From an uncultured Latescibacterota bacterium (GTDB taxonomy: Bacteria; Latescibacterota; UBA2968; UBA8231): DNA of 64,000 bases. The DNA is taken from assembly GCA_958295495.1 (NCBI GenBank), contig OY282352.1, positions 5,588,049-5,652,048 on the forward strand, written 5' to 3'. The notes beneath the pieces were generated by a model. The model was given only the letters and a program-made list of their open reading frames with translations. It was not told the origin of the DNA and did no database searches. How positions within the stretch are numbered: the first letter of the stretch is position 1; each line of letters opens with the position of its first letter. Below, one piece after another: positions 23,865-33,176 of the stretch. The translations under genes were made by a program, and so were the position numbers.

Positions 23865-26723
23865 GTGAAGCGCCGCCTGTCCGCACGGCCCGGGGAGTGG
23901 ATTGACCGGACGCAGCCCATTGAATTCCGCTTTGAAGGCGAGACGTTCAGCGGTTTTGCTGGCGATTGTGTAGCCAGCGCACTGCTGGCCCATGGCGTGC
24001 AGATGATGGGGCGCAGCTTCAAGTACCACCGGCCGCGTGGGGTCTATGCTTTGGCCGGCCACGATGCCAACGCGCTGTTTTGCGACCGCGGCCGCACGCA
24101 TCTGCGCGGCGATAGCGAGCCGTTGGCTGCGGGCATGGAGCTGCGGGCCGTCAATACCATAGGCGGGCTGAAACGCGATCTGCTCAAGTGGCTGGAGCCT
24201 TTGGGCCGCTTCATGCCGGTGGGTTTTTACTACAAGACATTTCACCACCCTCGTTGGCTTTTTCCCTTTCACGAGCGGCTCATCCGCCAGCTCGCGGGCT
24301 TGGGCCAGATCGACCGCGCCCAACCGCCCACGGCCAGCCCCAAGGAATGCGCTTGGTGCGATGTGCTAATTGTGGGTGGTGGTGCGGCCGGGCTGGAGGC
24401 GGCGCGGGCCGCAGGAGAAGCTGGGGCCCGCGTTTTACTGGTCGAGGAACAAGCGCGTTTGGGCGGCAGCATGGCTTGGCAGCACGGTGGGACCTGCGAC
24501 GAACTGGTCGAGGTGCTTGCTGGTCTGCCCCATGTCGAGCTCCGCTGCGGGACGATGGCTGGCGGCCACTACGCCGACGGATGGGTCGCCCTGTTCGACG
24601 CCGTGCGGATGACCAAGGTGCGCGCCGCGGCCGTCGTCTATGCCCCGGGGGCGATCGAACAGCCGGCGGTCTTTGGGCACAACGACCTGCCGGGTGTGCT
24701 GCTCGGGTCGGCCGCCCAGCGGTTGGTGCGTTTGTACGCGGTCAAACCGTGCGACCGCATGGTCCTGCTGGCGGCCAACAGCGAGGCCTATAGGGTGGCG
24801 CTGGACATGCTCGATGCGGGGGTTGAGGTGGCGGCCATTGCCGACTTGCGCCCCGACGGGGAGCCTTCGGAGCTAGGCGCGGCGGTCGCCGCCGCTGGTG
24901 TGCCCATGCACCGCGGCCATACCGTGTACGAGGCCGTGCCCAACCGCCAAAAAAGCGGGGTGCGCGGCGCGGTGATCGCGCCGGTGGATGCCCAGCGCGG
25001 CACCTTGATCGCTTGCGATGGCCTTGCCGCGTCGGTCGGTTGGACGCCCAACGCCGCGCTGCCCAGCCAAGCCGGCGTGCAATTCGCCTACGACGAGGTG
25101 CTGGAGCAACTCGTGCCACAGTCATGTCCAGCCGGAGTCTTTGTCGCCGGGCGCGTTCGCGGCGTGTACGATCTAGACGCGCAGCGGAAAGACGGACGGG
25201 TCGCCGGGCTTAGGGCCGCGCACTACGCCGGCTATGGCGACGGCGAGGTGCCCGCCCCGCCGCCGCCTGTGCGCGAAGCCCGCAGCCACGGCTATCCAAT
25301 TTTCGCCCATCCGAGCAAAAAGAACTTCGTGGATTTCGACGAGGATTTGCACTTGGCGGATTTTGTCAATGCCCATCAGGAGGGCTACGACAGCGTCGAA
25401 CTGCTCAAGCGCTATAGCACCGTGGGGATGGGGCCGAGCCAGGGCAAGCTGGCCAACGTGAACGCGATGCGGATTTTGGCCCAGCTCAACGGCGACACCA
25501 TCGCCGCGACCGGCTCGACGACCGCTCGTCCCTTCTACCAGCCGGTGCCGCTGGGGCATTTGGCTGGTCGGCGCTTCCACCCGATGCGCCGGACGCCGAT
25601 CCACGATTGGCATTGCCAGCACGGCGCGGTCTTTGCCCACGCCGGCGACTGGTATCGGCCCGAATACTATGCCAGCGGCGACGCGGGCCGCGACGAGTGC
25701 ATTGTGCAGGAGGCGCGGCAGGTGCGGGCTGGTCTGGGGATCATCGACGTGAGCACGCTGGGCAAATTGCAGGTCAGCGGCCCAGACGCTGGCGAGCTAC
25801 TCGAGCGCCTCTATACGGGCCGCTTCGAGAAGCAGGTGGTCGGTCGCTGCCGCTACGGCGTGGCGCTCGACGAAAGCGGGGTCGTAATCGAGGACGGGGT
25901 GATTGCGCGGCTGGCCGAGGACCGCTTCTACGCGACTACTACCAGCAGCGGCGCGGCGGCCTTTTACCGCGAGATGCTGCGCTGGGCCGCGATTTGGGGC
26001 TTGGACGTGACCTTGAGCAATGCCACAAGCCAACTGGCGGCGTTCAATTTGGCCGGCCCAGAAAGCCGCGCTGCGCTGGCGGCGTTGACGGACATCGACC
26101 TGAGATCGGGGCCTTTCTCCTATTTAAGGGTGCGCGAGGGCGCGGTGGCCGGGGTGCGGGCAGTGGTGATGCGGGTAGGTTTTGTCGGCGAACTGGGGTA
26201 CGAGATCCACGTGCCAGCTTGGGAGGGGGAGCACGTGTGGCGCACGCTGGTCGCGGCCGGTGCGCGCCCCTTTGGGGTGGAGGCACAGCGCCTGTTGCGC
26301 TTGGAAAAAGGGCACTTGATCGTCGGCCACGACACGGACGCGCTGACGCATCCGCAAGAGGCGGGGTTGGCGTGGACCATTGGCAAAAAAAAGCGCTTCT
26401 TCGTCGGCCAGCGCAGCCTGCAAATCCACGCCGCACGCCCAGTTCGGCGCACGCTCGTTGGCGTGCGGTGGCCCGCTAATTTTGCCGGCAAGCTGCCCGA
26501 GGAGTGCAACTTGATCATGCGGGGAGGGTGGATCGCTGGTCGCATGACCAGCATGGCCCCGGTCTCGACGCTGGGTTATCCACTGGGCATGGCCTTCGTC
26601 GAAGCGGATATGGCCGCGCCCGGCACGCAGGTGGAAGTGCGCTTGGACGATGGTTCGACGAGCATGGCGGAGGTAGTAGAACTGCCCTTTTACGACCCCG
26701 AGGATGAGCGGCAGAAGGTTTGA
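23865..26723 (+). CDS. mgdC: N-methylglutamate dehydrogenase subunit C-like (sarcosine oxidase alpha type)
   Basis: A 952-residue multidomain protein. It starts with a ferredoxin-like segment (GDCVASALLAHG, RSFKYHRPRG), then an NAD-binding oxidoreductase domain with VLIVGGGAAGLEAARAA near residue 165, and a C-terminal GcvT-like tetrahydrofolate domain from about residue 580 (KLQVSGPDAGELLERL, GYEIHVP). It would couple demethylation to formation of methylene-tetrahydrofolate. The GTG start lies three bases after the mgdB stop, with GAGGAG upstream. The gamma subunit expected next is absent here and appears at 44125. Confidence 0.88.
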   Translation: MKRRLSARPGEWIDRTQPIEFRFEGETFSGFAGDCVASALLAHGVQMMGRSFKYHRPRGVYALAGHDANALFCDRGRTHLRGDSEPLAAGMELRAVNTIGGLKRDLLKWLEPLGRFMPVGFYYKTFHHPRWLFPFHERLIRQLAGLGQIDRAQPPTASPKECAWCDVLIVGGGAAGLEAARAAGEAGARVLLVEEQARLGGSMAWQHGGTCDELVEVLAGLPHVELRCGTMAGGHYADGWVALFDAVRMTKVRAAAVVYAPGAIEQPAVFGHNDLPGVLLGSAAQRLVRLYAVKPCDRMVLLAANSEAYRVALDMLDAGVEVAAIADLRPDGEPSELGAAVAAAGVPMHRGHTVYEAVPNRQKSGVRGAVIAPVDAQRGTLIACDGLAASVGWTPNAALPSQAGVQFAYDEVLEQLVPQSCPAGVFVAGRVRGVYDLDAQRKDGRVAGLRAAHYAGYGDGEVPAPPPPVREARSHGYPIFAHPSKKNFVDFDEDLHLADFVNAHQEGYDSVELLKRYSTVGMGPSQGKLANVNAMRILAQLNGDTIAATGSTTARPFYQPVPLGHLAGRRFHPMRRTPIHDWHCQHGAVFAHAGDWYRPEYYASGDAGRDECIVQEARQVRAGLGIIDVSTLGKLQVSGPDAGELLERLYTGRFEKQVVGRCRYGVALDESGVVIEDGVIARLAEDRFYATTTSSGAAAFYREMLRWAAIWGLDVTLSNATSQLAAFNLAGPESRAALAALTDIDLRSGPFSYLRVREGAVAGVRAVVMRVGFVGELGYEIHVPAWEGEHVWRTLVAAGARPFGVEAQRLLRLEKGHLIVGHDTDALTHPQEAGLAWTIGKKKRFFVGQRSLQIHAARPVRRTLVGVRWPANFAGKLPEECNLIMRGGWIAGRMTSMAPVSTLGYPLGMAFVEADMAAPGTQVEVRLDDGSTSMAEVVELPFYDPEDERQKV

Positions 26724-26725
26724 TT

Positions 26726-29314
26726 CTAGTCGGCTTGCTCGCGTTCAGCTTGTCTCACTACATCCGCAATACGAGCATCCGCGATTTGCTGCAAGATCTG
26801 TATGGCATGGGCTCGCTTTTTTTCGATCTCGCGATGTTTTGCTGCTATTTTCTTTTGCGCTGCAAGGTCGAATGTACCGTCTTCGCATATTGGAATATCT
26901 ACTGATACACGTGTTATGTTGTCTAGGTTGGCACGGTATGTTCGGTCAAACCCATGCCGATCTCGCGTCGCGTGCAGTGCATAGTATAAATACTCTGGAT
27001 CAATGTTATTGTCGGCTATTCGCAATACCCCGCAATGGTCAGTCGGATGGAATGGAAAACCAGCGGGGATCAGGTGCCAATCAAAGTTTCCATCTAAGCC
27101 CCAAGTAAGCGATGGGATGTCAAATTCAGTCAACAGGTCTGAATTCTCAATGTAGCCAAAAACATCGCGCACATTTGCACTGATACAAGGAATGCCTTGT
27201 TCTACACAATTTTTCCTGACAACTCGTCTTCCTATCTGCAATGTGAACAAATCCCGATCTCCGAGCAGTACCTCCTTGAATTGTGCGTTTACATCCAAGT
27301 AATCTATCGGTGTTTCTCCTGACTGCGCGAGTAATCGATTAAACTGTTCTATGTCTAATTCTTCCTGCGTCTGAGTTGCCCCTAGTTGCTCCAATTCATC
27401 CTCTCCCCAATAGCGATCTACCATCCAGTGCCGATAGGTTGCAAAATCGTTCCACAGGATAATTTTGCAGCGCAGGCATGAAGTAGTAAACGCATCAGGG
27501 GAACCTTTGAATTGGTTAAATAAACCTACCATTTCGATCAGATCGTTTTTGTCGAGCTCCCAGCGATTTGCATCACGCGACTCGCCGATCTCCGATACTA
27601 AATAAGTGAAAACAGGAGTAGTCTGCTCGTCGCGTTCGTCATACTTGTGCTCAAGCACCAAAATATATGTTTTCTTAGGGGTCGAATAGAAAGTGCGAAT
27701 CGGCAGAGACACCACGGCGCGAATCAGACATTTTTGTTTTGTGTAATTTAAGATGTTTTCTTGATTCAGCAATCCATCCGGTACAATGACAAACGCCGAT
27801 CCGCCCGGCTTCAAACTCTTAATGATCCACTGTAAAGCAAGAGCCTCGGTGCCGCGACCAGCAACGGCATATTCGTCCGCGATACCGGCATCCTCTAAGG
27901 CATTTTTTAAGCTACTGGAGCCGCTCGTAACATACGGCGGATTGGTGAGAATGAGATCGTGCTTGGCATCGTCATCGACGGCAAATGTGCCGAGGTTGTC
28001 CCGCAACAACTCAAACATCGGGTTGACGACTTTTCTGGCAAACTCGCCGATAAAATCAGGGGAGTTGTATGCCGCGATGAGATCGGAAAAGTAAATAATG
28101 GCATTGGCTTTTGCCAGAACAATGGTCCGTTCGTCTTCTTGCTCGTCGCTTCCCTTATCGTATCCGACAACCGATACCTGCGGGTTTATGACTCCATTGT
28201 GCGGTCTGAATTGCGCCATTAACCGGGGGCTTTCAATGATTGCCTCCAACAAGAAGCCGCCTACGCCACAAAAAGGATCGCACAAAGAGGCACCGGGCGA
28301 TAGCGAATTAGCCGTTGACATTTTTACGATAGCTTGCACGACGTTCCGCGGCGTGAAGTACTGGCCCAAATGACGCAATCCTGCCCCTTGGCGGAGAAAT
28401 GATTCGTAGAGCCTCATTTTGAACTGCCGCTGAATGTATTTGAAGGACCCGTATTCCCGATCAAAGTCTTGCAAGTCGCCTAAAACTTCACAAAATAGCC
28501 CAGCTTGAGATAAGTTGGGATCGCCTCGCTCATTGACGAAAATCGTACCGTTTATGATCGTAGTCCCGTCCGTCCCTTCTGGGAATAGATTGCGAATAGC
28601 TAGACGACTTATTTGGGCATAGTTCGTCAGTGCCGCGACTGAGCCGGATGACTTGCTTAGTTCATATACGTGGGCAAAATTGTCGTGCGCTTCAAGTACG
28701 GAAAGGTCGGAAAGAAACTTAAAAACAAAGAGCTCGACCACGTTGTAAAGACATTTTTCCGGTTCCTTTCCAGTGTTGATCCAGATTTTTTGCCAAATCG
28801 TGTGGGCGAGTTGTGAGGGATCAATCAGCGTCGGGCTGCTCAACTCGTCGTTGGTAGAAGACAGCGAATGATCAGATTGGTCGATTACTTGTTCTAGGCA
28901 CTGTAATTGTTCGGCTGAAATGGTCTTGTCGATAAGTGCCTTAGCGTTGAATATCGGCAGTGAATCGGATTCTACTCGATTTCCCGTATGTGGGTTAACC
29001 CAGAAGGTTTTCCTCCCATCCGTGACGATCAGCAGGTTACAAAAATGCCTTGCTACTTCTATCCCTTGATAGATTGCTTTTTTGATCTGGGGCTCGGTAG
29101 ATAGCTCAGCAGGAGTCTTGTATTCAATACACGCTTTTACGGTGCTTCTGCCGAGAGTAATCAACCCATCGGGCCTTTTGTTTTTGATGTGGTTCGGAAT
29201 TGGGCCAGAGACGATTCTCGCTCTTTTTAGCTGCGATAACGTAGAAGCCCCAAGACGGTGATACGTATAGCGCCCGATAAGGATATGCGAAGTTTGCAAA
29301 AGCTCTTCACTCAT
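26726..29314 (-). CDS. single-chain restriction-modification enzyme (R-M-S fusion, type IIG-like)
   Basis: An 862-residue protein. The N-terminus carries a PD-(D/E)XK-type nuclease pattern, Asp49 in RPDGLITLG and Glu64-Tyr-Lys66 in ACIEYKTP. A gamma-class N6-adenine methylase follows, with GQYFTPRNVVQ, DPFCGVGGF near residue 346 and NPPY at 458-461. The last 250 residues resemble one half of a type I specificity subunit and end in a helical stretch. It would cut and methylate with the same target-recognition domain. It is on the opposite strand to its neighbours, and its stop lies two bases past the mgdC stop. Base composition is noticeably lower in GC than mgdC. Confidence 0.82.
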   Translation of the reverse strand: MSEELLQTSHILIGRYTYHRLGASTLSQLKRARIVSGPIPNHIKNKRPDGLITLGRSTVKACIEYKTPAELSTEPQIKKAIYQGIEVARHFCNLLIVTDGRKTFWVNPHTGNRVESDSLPIFNAKALIDKTISAEQLQCLEQVIDQSDHSLSSTNDELSSPTLIDPSQLAHTIWQKIWINTGKEPEKCLYNVVELFVFKFLSDLSVLEAHDNFAHVYELSKSSGSVAALTNYAQISRLAIRNLFPEGTDGTTIINGTIFVNERGDPNLSQAGLFCEVLGDLQDFDREYGSFKYIQRQFKMRLYESFLRQGAGLRHLGQYFTPRNVVQAIVKMSTANSLSPGASLCDPFCGVGGFLLEAIIESPRLMAQFRPHNGVINPQVSVVGYDKGSDEQEDERTIVLAKANAIIYFSDLIAAYNSPDFIGEFARKVVNPMFELLRDNLGTFAVDDDAKHDLILTNPPYVTSGSSSLKNALEDAGIADEYAVAGRGTEALALQWIIKSLKPGGSAFVIVPDGLLNQENILNYTKQKCLIRAVVSLPIRTFYSTPKKTYILVLEHKYDERDEQTTPVFTYLVSEIGESRDANRWELDKNDLIEMVGLFNQFKGSPDAFTTSCLRCKIILWNDFATYRHWMVDRYWGEDELEQLGATQTQEELDIEQFNRLLAQSGETPIDYLDVNAQFKEVLLGDRDLFTLQIGRRVVRKNCVEQGIPCISANVRDVFGYIENSDLLTEFDIPSLTWGLDGNFDWHLIPAGFPFHPTDHCGVLRIADNNIDPEYLYYALHATRDRHGFDRTYRANLDNITRVSVDIPICEDGTFDLAAQKKIAAKHREIEKKRAHAIQILQQIADARIADVVRQAEREQAD

Positions 29315-29374
29315 TATGAAAACCCGCCTTATTATCTCGATGGGTGATTGGCAACTTCCATCTCAATTGCTAAC

Positions 29375-29403
29375 GCGAAATTTGCCGCCCGGCGAAATTT
29401 GCC
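29375..29403. promoter_or_regulatory. 12-bp direct repeat, possible operator
   Basis: In the 280-base region between the divergent R-M gene and the membrane-protein gene, GCGAAATTTGCC occurs at 29375-29386 and again at 29392-29403, a 17-base period, each with an AAATTT palindromic core. The rest of the gap shows no gene. The position would suit a regulator controlling either divergent gene. Confidence 0.4.
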
Positions 29404-29594
29404 ATAATATAAGACTGTGTTTTTGCAAAGCTAATAATTCCTGCCAAAAGCTATGTCCCTACCGCTACCGCCGCTCGCTTGACCCCTCGCAAACGGAAGA
29501 TCAGCTATGCTCTCAACCGGCGCAAGCCCTCTCACCCAGCTCGTCGCTGCGGCGTACCAGGGGTTGTCGGGGTGGTGTTAGGGGAGGCTTGGTC

Positions 29595-31559
29595 TTGCTC
29601 CGACGAGTACCGGCTGCCTATCGCCGGCGCGTAACGCACCGCGACCAGACCCCGGGCCGGGGGGCCACCGGGCGCGCCCTGCTCACCGGCGGCCTCTTGG
29701 CTGCCCTCATCGCCATCGGCGTGCCCTATGGGGGCATGGTGGTGCAAGGGTCGCGGCTAGGGCTTTCGTCGGCAACGCCAGCGGCGTTTTTCTTGTTGTT
29801 CGTACTGCTGGGGACCGTGCAGGTAGCTCTGGGGGCTGTGCGGCGGGAGTGGGCGTTTGGTCGCGGCGAGTTGGTGACGATCTTTGCGATGATGGCGGTG
29901 GCCACGGCCATTCCCACGCGCGGGGTGGTGGGGATGCTGCTGCCGATGATCACCGGCACCTTCTACTACGCCACCCCGGAAAACCAGTGGGCCGAGCTGA
30001 TCCATCCCCACTTGGCCGACGGGATGGTCGTCGCGGACCCAGAGGCCATCCGGGCCTTCTACGAGGGTGCTGGGCGCGATGCGCCAATCCCCTACGACGC
30101 TTGGTTGATGCCCTTGGGGCACTGGCTGGCGTTCTACGCAGCGTTCTATCTGGCCTTGATATGCCTGATGAGTATTCTGCGCCGCCCGTGGGTTGACCAC
30201 GAGCGGCTGGCCTATCCCTTAGCCCAAGTGCCGCTGGCCATGATCCAGGGTGCGGAGGAAAGCAGGGTCGCGCCCTTTTTCCGCCAGCGCCTCGTCTGGC
30301 TGGGCTTGGCCATTCCCTTGGTCCTCGGCAGTCTAGAGGCCCTGCACCACTACTTCTCCGCCATACCCTCGCCCGTGCTGGAAACGCGGCTGTCGCTGCT
30401 GCGGCAGATCGTGGTCCTACGCCTCGACGTCAACTTCCTGATGCTCGGCTTCGCCTACCTCATCGGCGTCCAGCTATCCTTTAGCCTTTGGGTTTTCTAT
30501 CTGCTCCACGCGCTGCAAGAGGGCCTGCTCCGCAGCCTGCACCTGCACCACACCGCCGAGTTGGGGACTTGGTCCGATGCGGGAATGGGGCATCAGATGA
30601 TGGGGGCCTGCGCCGTGCTCGTCGCTTATGGCTTGTGGACGGCTCGTGCCCATCTGGCCGAGGTTGGTCGCCGCTTTTTGCACCCTGAAAAAGACGACGG
30701 GGAAATGGCGTCCTATCGCTTCTGCGTCGTCGGCTTGATCTTGGGTGCGGTGGGTATGGTGGTGTGGCTGTGGCACAGCGGGCTGCCGGTGTGGATTGCC
30801 GCACTGGTGGTGGTGGTGGCACTGGGCCTTTTGGTCGCGCTGACGCGCATCGTCGCCGAGGCCGGGACCCCTACCATTACGCCGGGCATGGTCCCCGCCG
30901 GGTTTACCGTCAGTGCCGTCGGCGTACCGGCCTTGGGTGCGCCGGGCGTGGTGGCGCTGGGCTATACCTTTGTCTGGATCGGCGACCTGCTAATTTTTAT
31001 GACGGCCCCTTTGGCCAACAGCCTGCGCTTGGGCAGCGAGTTGGCCGGCGACCGCCGCCGATTGCTTTGGGGGTTGGCCGCGGCCATGCTCATCAGCCTT
31101 GTGCTGTCAACTTGGTACACCCTGCGCTTGGCCTATACGCACGGAGCGGTCAACCTCCACCAGCAGTATTTTTCTACCTTTGCCGCCGAGCCTTCCAAGT
31201 TCGCCGCGCAACAACTCCTCCATCCCACCGGCCCGGACGCCATCGGCTGGCTGTGGACCGGCAGCGGTGCCTTGCTGATGAGCCTCCTGATCGGTGCGCG
31301 CAACTGCTGGGCTTGGTGGCCGCTGCATCCTTTGGGCTTTGCCGCGAGCATGGGCTGGGTCATGGACCATATCTGGTGCTCGATTTTTCTCGCTTGGCTG
31401 GTCAAGACCTTGGTGCTTCGCTTTGGGGGCGCGGCTGGCTACCACAAGACCGTGCCCTTCTTCCTCGGCCTAGCCCTCGGCCAGATCGTCACGGCCGGCG
31501 TCTGGCTCCTCGTCGATGGGTTCACTGGGGCGGTGGGCAACCGCCTGTCGGTGTATTAA
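29595..31559 (+). CDS. polytopic membrane protein, DUF6785/DUF6784-like
   Basis: A protein of about 654 residues with many hydrophobic segments, for example ALLTGGLLAALIAIGVPYG and AAFFLLFVLLGTVQVALGA. It is clearly paralogous to the minus-strand gene ending at 50420: both share ATPENxW, LxxPLxxxPLAM, WVFYLLHALQ-type and GxNLHxxYFS-type segments in the same order. Such proteins are known from Planctomycetes and Poribacteria-like genomes without an assigned function; transport is a guess. A TTG at 29595 with GGGGAGG seven bases upstream is the best start; the open frame extends upstream but is low in conserved sequence. Confidence 0.72.
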   Translation: MLRRVPAAYRRRVTHRDQTPGRGATGRALLTGGLLAALIAIGVPYGGMVVQGSRLGLSSATPAAFFLLFVLLGTVQVALGAVRREWAFGRGELVTIFAMMAVATAIPTRGVVGMLLPMITGTFYYATPENQWAELIHPHLADGMVVADPEAIRAFYEGAGRDAPIPYDAWLMPLGHWLAFYAAFYLALICLMSILRRPWVDHERLAYPLAQVPLAMIQGAEESRVAPFFRQRLVWLGLAIPLVLGSLEALHHYFSAIPSPVLETRLSLLRQIVVLRLDVNFLMLGFAYLIGVQLSFSLWVFYLLHALQEGLLRSLHLHHTAELGTWSDAGMGHQMMGACAVLVAYGLWTARAHLAEVGRRFLHPEKDDGEMASYRFCVVGLILGAVGMVVWLWHSGLPVWIAALVVVVALGLLVALTRIVAEAGTPTITPGMVPAGFTVSAVGVPALGAPGVVALGYTFVWIGDLLIFMTAPLANSLRLGSELAGDRRRLLWGLAAAMLISLVLSTWYTLRLAYTHGAVNLHQQYFSTFAAEPSKFAAQQLLHPTGPDAIGWLWTGSGALLMSLLIGARNCWAWWPLHPLGFAASMGWVMDHIWCSIFLAWLVKTLVLRFGGAAGYHKTVPFFLGLALGQIVTAGVWLLVDGFTGAVGNRLSVY

Positions 31560-31586
31560 TTTTTTGACGGGAGGATGCAAAACACC

Positions 31587-33176
31587 ATGACGACAACTTC
31601 CAACACCGCGAGGAAGCAGGCCGGCAACGGGGCCACCACCGGCTACGAGGCCGAGCTGTGGCAGATGGCCGACGCGCTGCGGGGTAGCATGGACGCTGCC
31701 GAGTACAAGCACGTCGTCCTCGGCCTCATTTTCCTCAAGTACATCTCCGACGCCTTTGAGGAAGCGCATACCCGGCTGGAGGCCGAGCGCAGCGAAGGGG
31801 CCGATCCCGAGGACCCGGACGAGTACCGCGCCGAGAACATTTTCTGGGTGCCGGTTGAGGCCCGCTGGTCCCGTCTCAAGGAGCAGGCGCGGCAACCCAC
31901 CATCGGCCAAGTGGTGGACGAGGCTATGGCCGGCCTTGAGCGCGACAATCCCGCCCTCAAGGGTGTGCTGCCCAAGGACTACGCCCGTCTCGTCTTGGAC
32001 GCACAGCGCCTTGGACAGCTCATAGATCTCGTGAGCAATATCACCGTTGGCGACGCCGAGGCGCGCTCCAAGGATGTGCTGGGCCGCGTCTATGAGTACT
32101 TCCTTTCTCAGTTCGCCAGCGCCGAAGGCAAGCGCGGCGGCGAGTTTTACACCCCGCGCAGCGTAGTCAAGCTCCTAGTCGAGATGCTGGAGCCTTATCG
32201 GGGCCGGGTCTATGATCCCTGCTGCGGCTCCTCGGGCCTGTTCGTCCAGTCGGTGGAATTCATCGAAGCCCACGCTTCGGGCAACGGCAACGGCAACGGC
32301 AACAGCGGACGCTCTGGCATCTCCATCTACGGTCAGGAGTCCAACTACACCACTTGGCGGCTGGCCAAGATGAACTTGGCGATCCGGGGCATTGAGGGCC
32401 AAATTGCCCACGGCGACAGCTTTCACAACGACCGCCATCCCGACTTGAAGGCCGACTTCATCCTCGCCAATCCGCCGTTTAATATCTCCGATTGGGGCAG
32501 CGAGCGTCTGCAAGACGACCAGCGCTGGCAGTACGGAACCCCGCCAAAGGGCAATGCCAACTTCGCTTGGGTGCAGCACATCGTTCACCACCTCGCGCCC
32601 ACGGGCGCGGCGGGCTTTGTGTTGGCCAACGGCTCCATGTCGTCCAACCAGTCGCGAGAGGGCGACATTAGAAAGCATTTGATAGAGGCCGACTTGGTGG
32701 ATTGTATGGTCGCGCTGCCCGGCCAGCTTTTCTACTCCACCCAGATACCGGCCTGCCTCTGGTTCTTGTCTCGCCACCGGCGCAAGCACCGCGACCGCCG
32801 GGGCGAGATTCTGTTTATCGACGCGAGGAAGTTGGGTTGGATGGTGGATCGCACCCACCGCGATTTTGCCCGAGAGGACATCGCCCGCATCGCTAGTGCG
32901 TATCGCGCTTGGAGAGGCAAGGAAGGGGCGGGCGACTACGAAGATGTTCCCGGCTTTTGCAAGAGCGCGTCGCTAAAAGAGGTCCGCAAGCACGGCTACG
33001 TCCTCACGCCGGGTCGCTACGTTGGTGCCGAGGTACAGGAGGACGATGGCGAACCTTTCGCCGAGAAGATGCAGCGGCTGACGGCGCAGTGGCACGAGCA
33101 GCAGGCCGAGGGTGTTCGGTTGGACGCGGCCATTGACGCGAATCTGAAGGTACTCGGGTTTGGAGACGACCAATGA
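31587..33176 (+). CDS. hsdM: type I restriction-modification methylase subunit HsdM
   Basis: A 529-residue N6-adenine methylase. The N-terminal helical domain (LWQMADALRGSMDAAEYKH, LGLIFLKYISDAFEE) is followed by FYTPRSVVKLLVEM near residue 188, SAM motif DPCCGSSGLF near 209 and the catalytic NPPF near 294. Two HsdM join one HsdS to methylate the target; with HsdR they form the restriction complex. GACGGGAGG abuts an ATG at 31575, so the ATG at 31587 is preferred. It overlaps the next gene by four bases and opens the long operon running to hsdR. Confidence 0.95.
   Translation: MTTTSNTARKQAGNGATTGYEAELWQMADALRGSMDAAEYKHVVLGLIFLKYISDAFEEAHTRLEAERSEGADPEDPDEYRAENIFWVPVEARWSRLKEQARQPTIGQVVDEAMAGLERDNPALKGVLPKDYARLVLDAQRLGQLIDLVSNITVGDAEARSKDVLGRVYEYFLSQFASAEGKRGGEFYTPRSVVKLLVEMLEPYRGRVYDPCCGSSGLFVQSVEFIEAHASGNGNGNGNSGRSGISIYGQESNYTTWRLAKMNLAIRGIEGQIAHGDSFHNDRHPDLKADFILANPPFNISDWGSERLQDDQRWQYGTPPKGNANFAWVQHIVHHLAPTGAAGFVLANGSMSSNQSREGDIRKHLIEADLVDCMVALPGQLFYSTQIPACLWFLSRHRRKHRDRRGEILFIDARKLGWMVDRTHRDFAREDIARIASAYRAWRGKEGAGDYEDVPGFCKSASLKEVRKHGYVLTPGRYVGAEVQEDDGEPFAEKMQRLTAQWHEQQAEGVRLDAAIDANLKVLGFGDDQ
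32280..32303 (+). repeat. GGCAAC hexanucleotide repeat (four units) inside hsdM
   Basis: Four perfect GGCAAC units encode (Gly-Asn)4 in a loop of the methylase after the SAM motif, before the EFIEAH-SGIS region resumes. Because six is a multiple of three, changes of repeat number would keep the frame and only alter loop length. Confidence 0.85.

Noticed and set aside
22297..23886. Long antisense frame opposite mgdA and mgdB
   Set aside because: Product of high GC and codon bias; no family motifs, and the plus-strand genes have clear ones.
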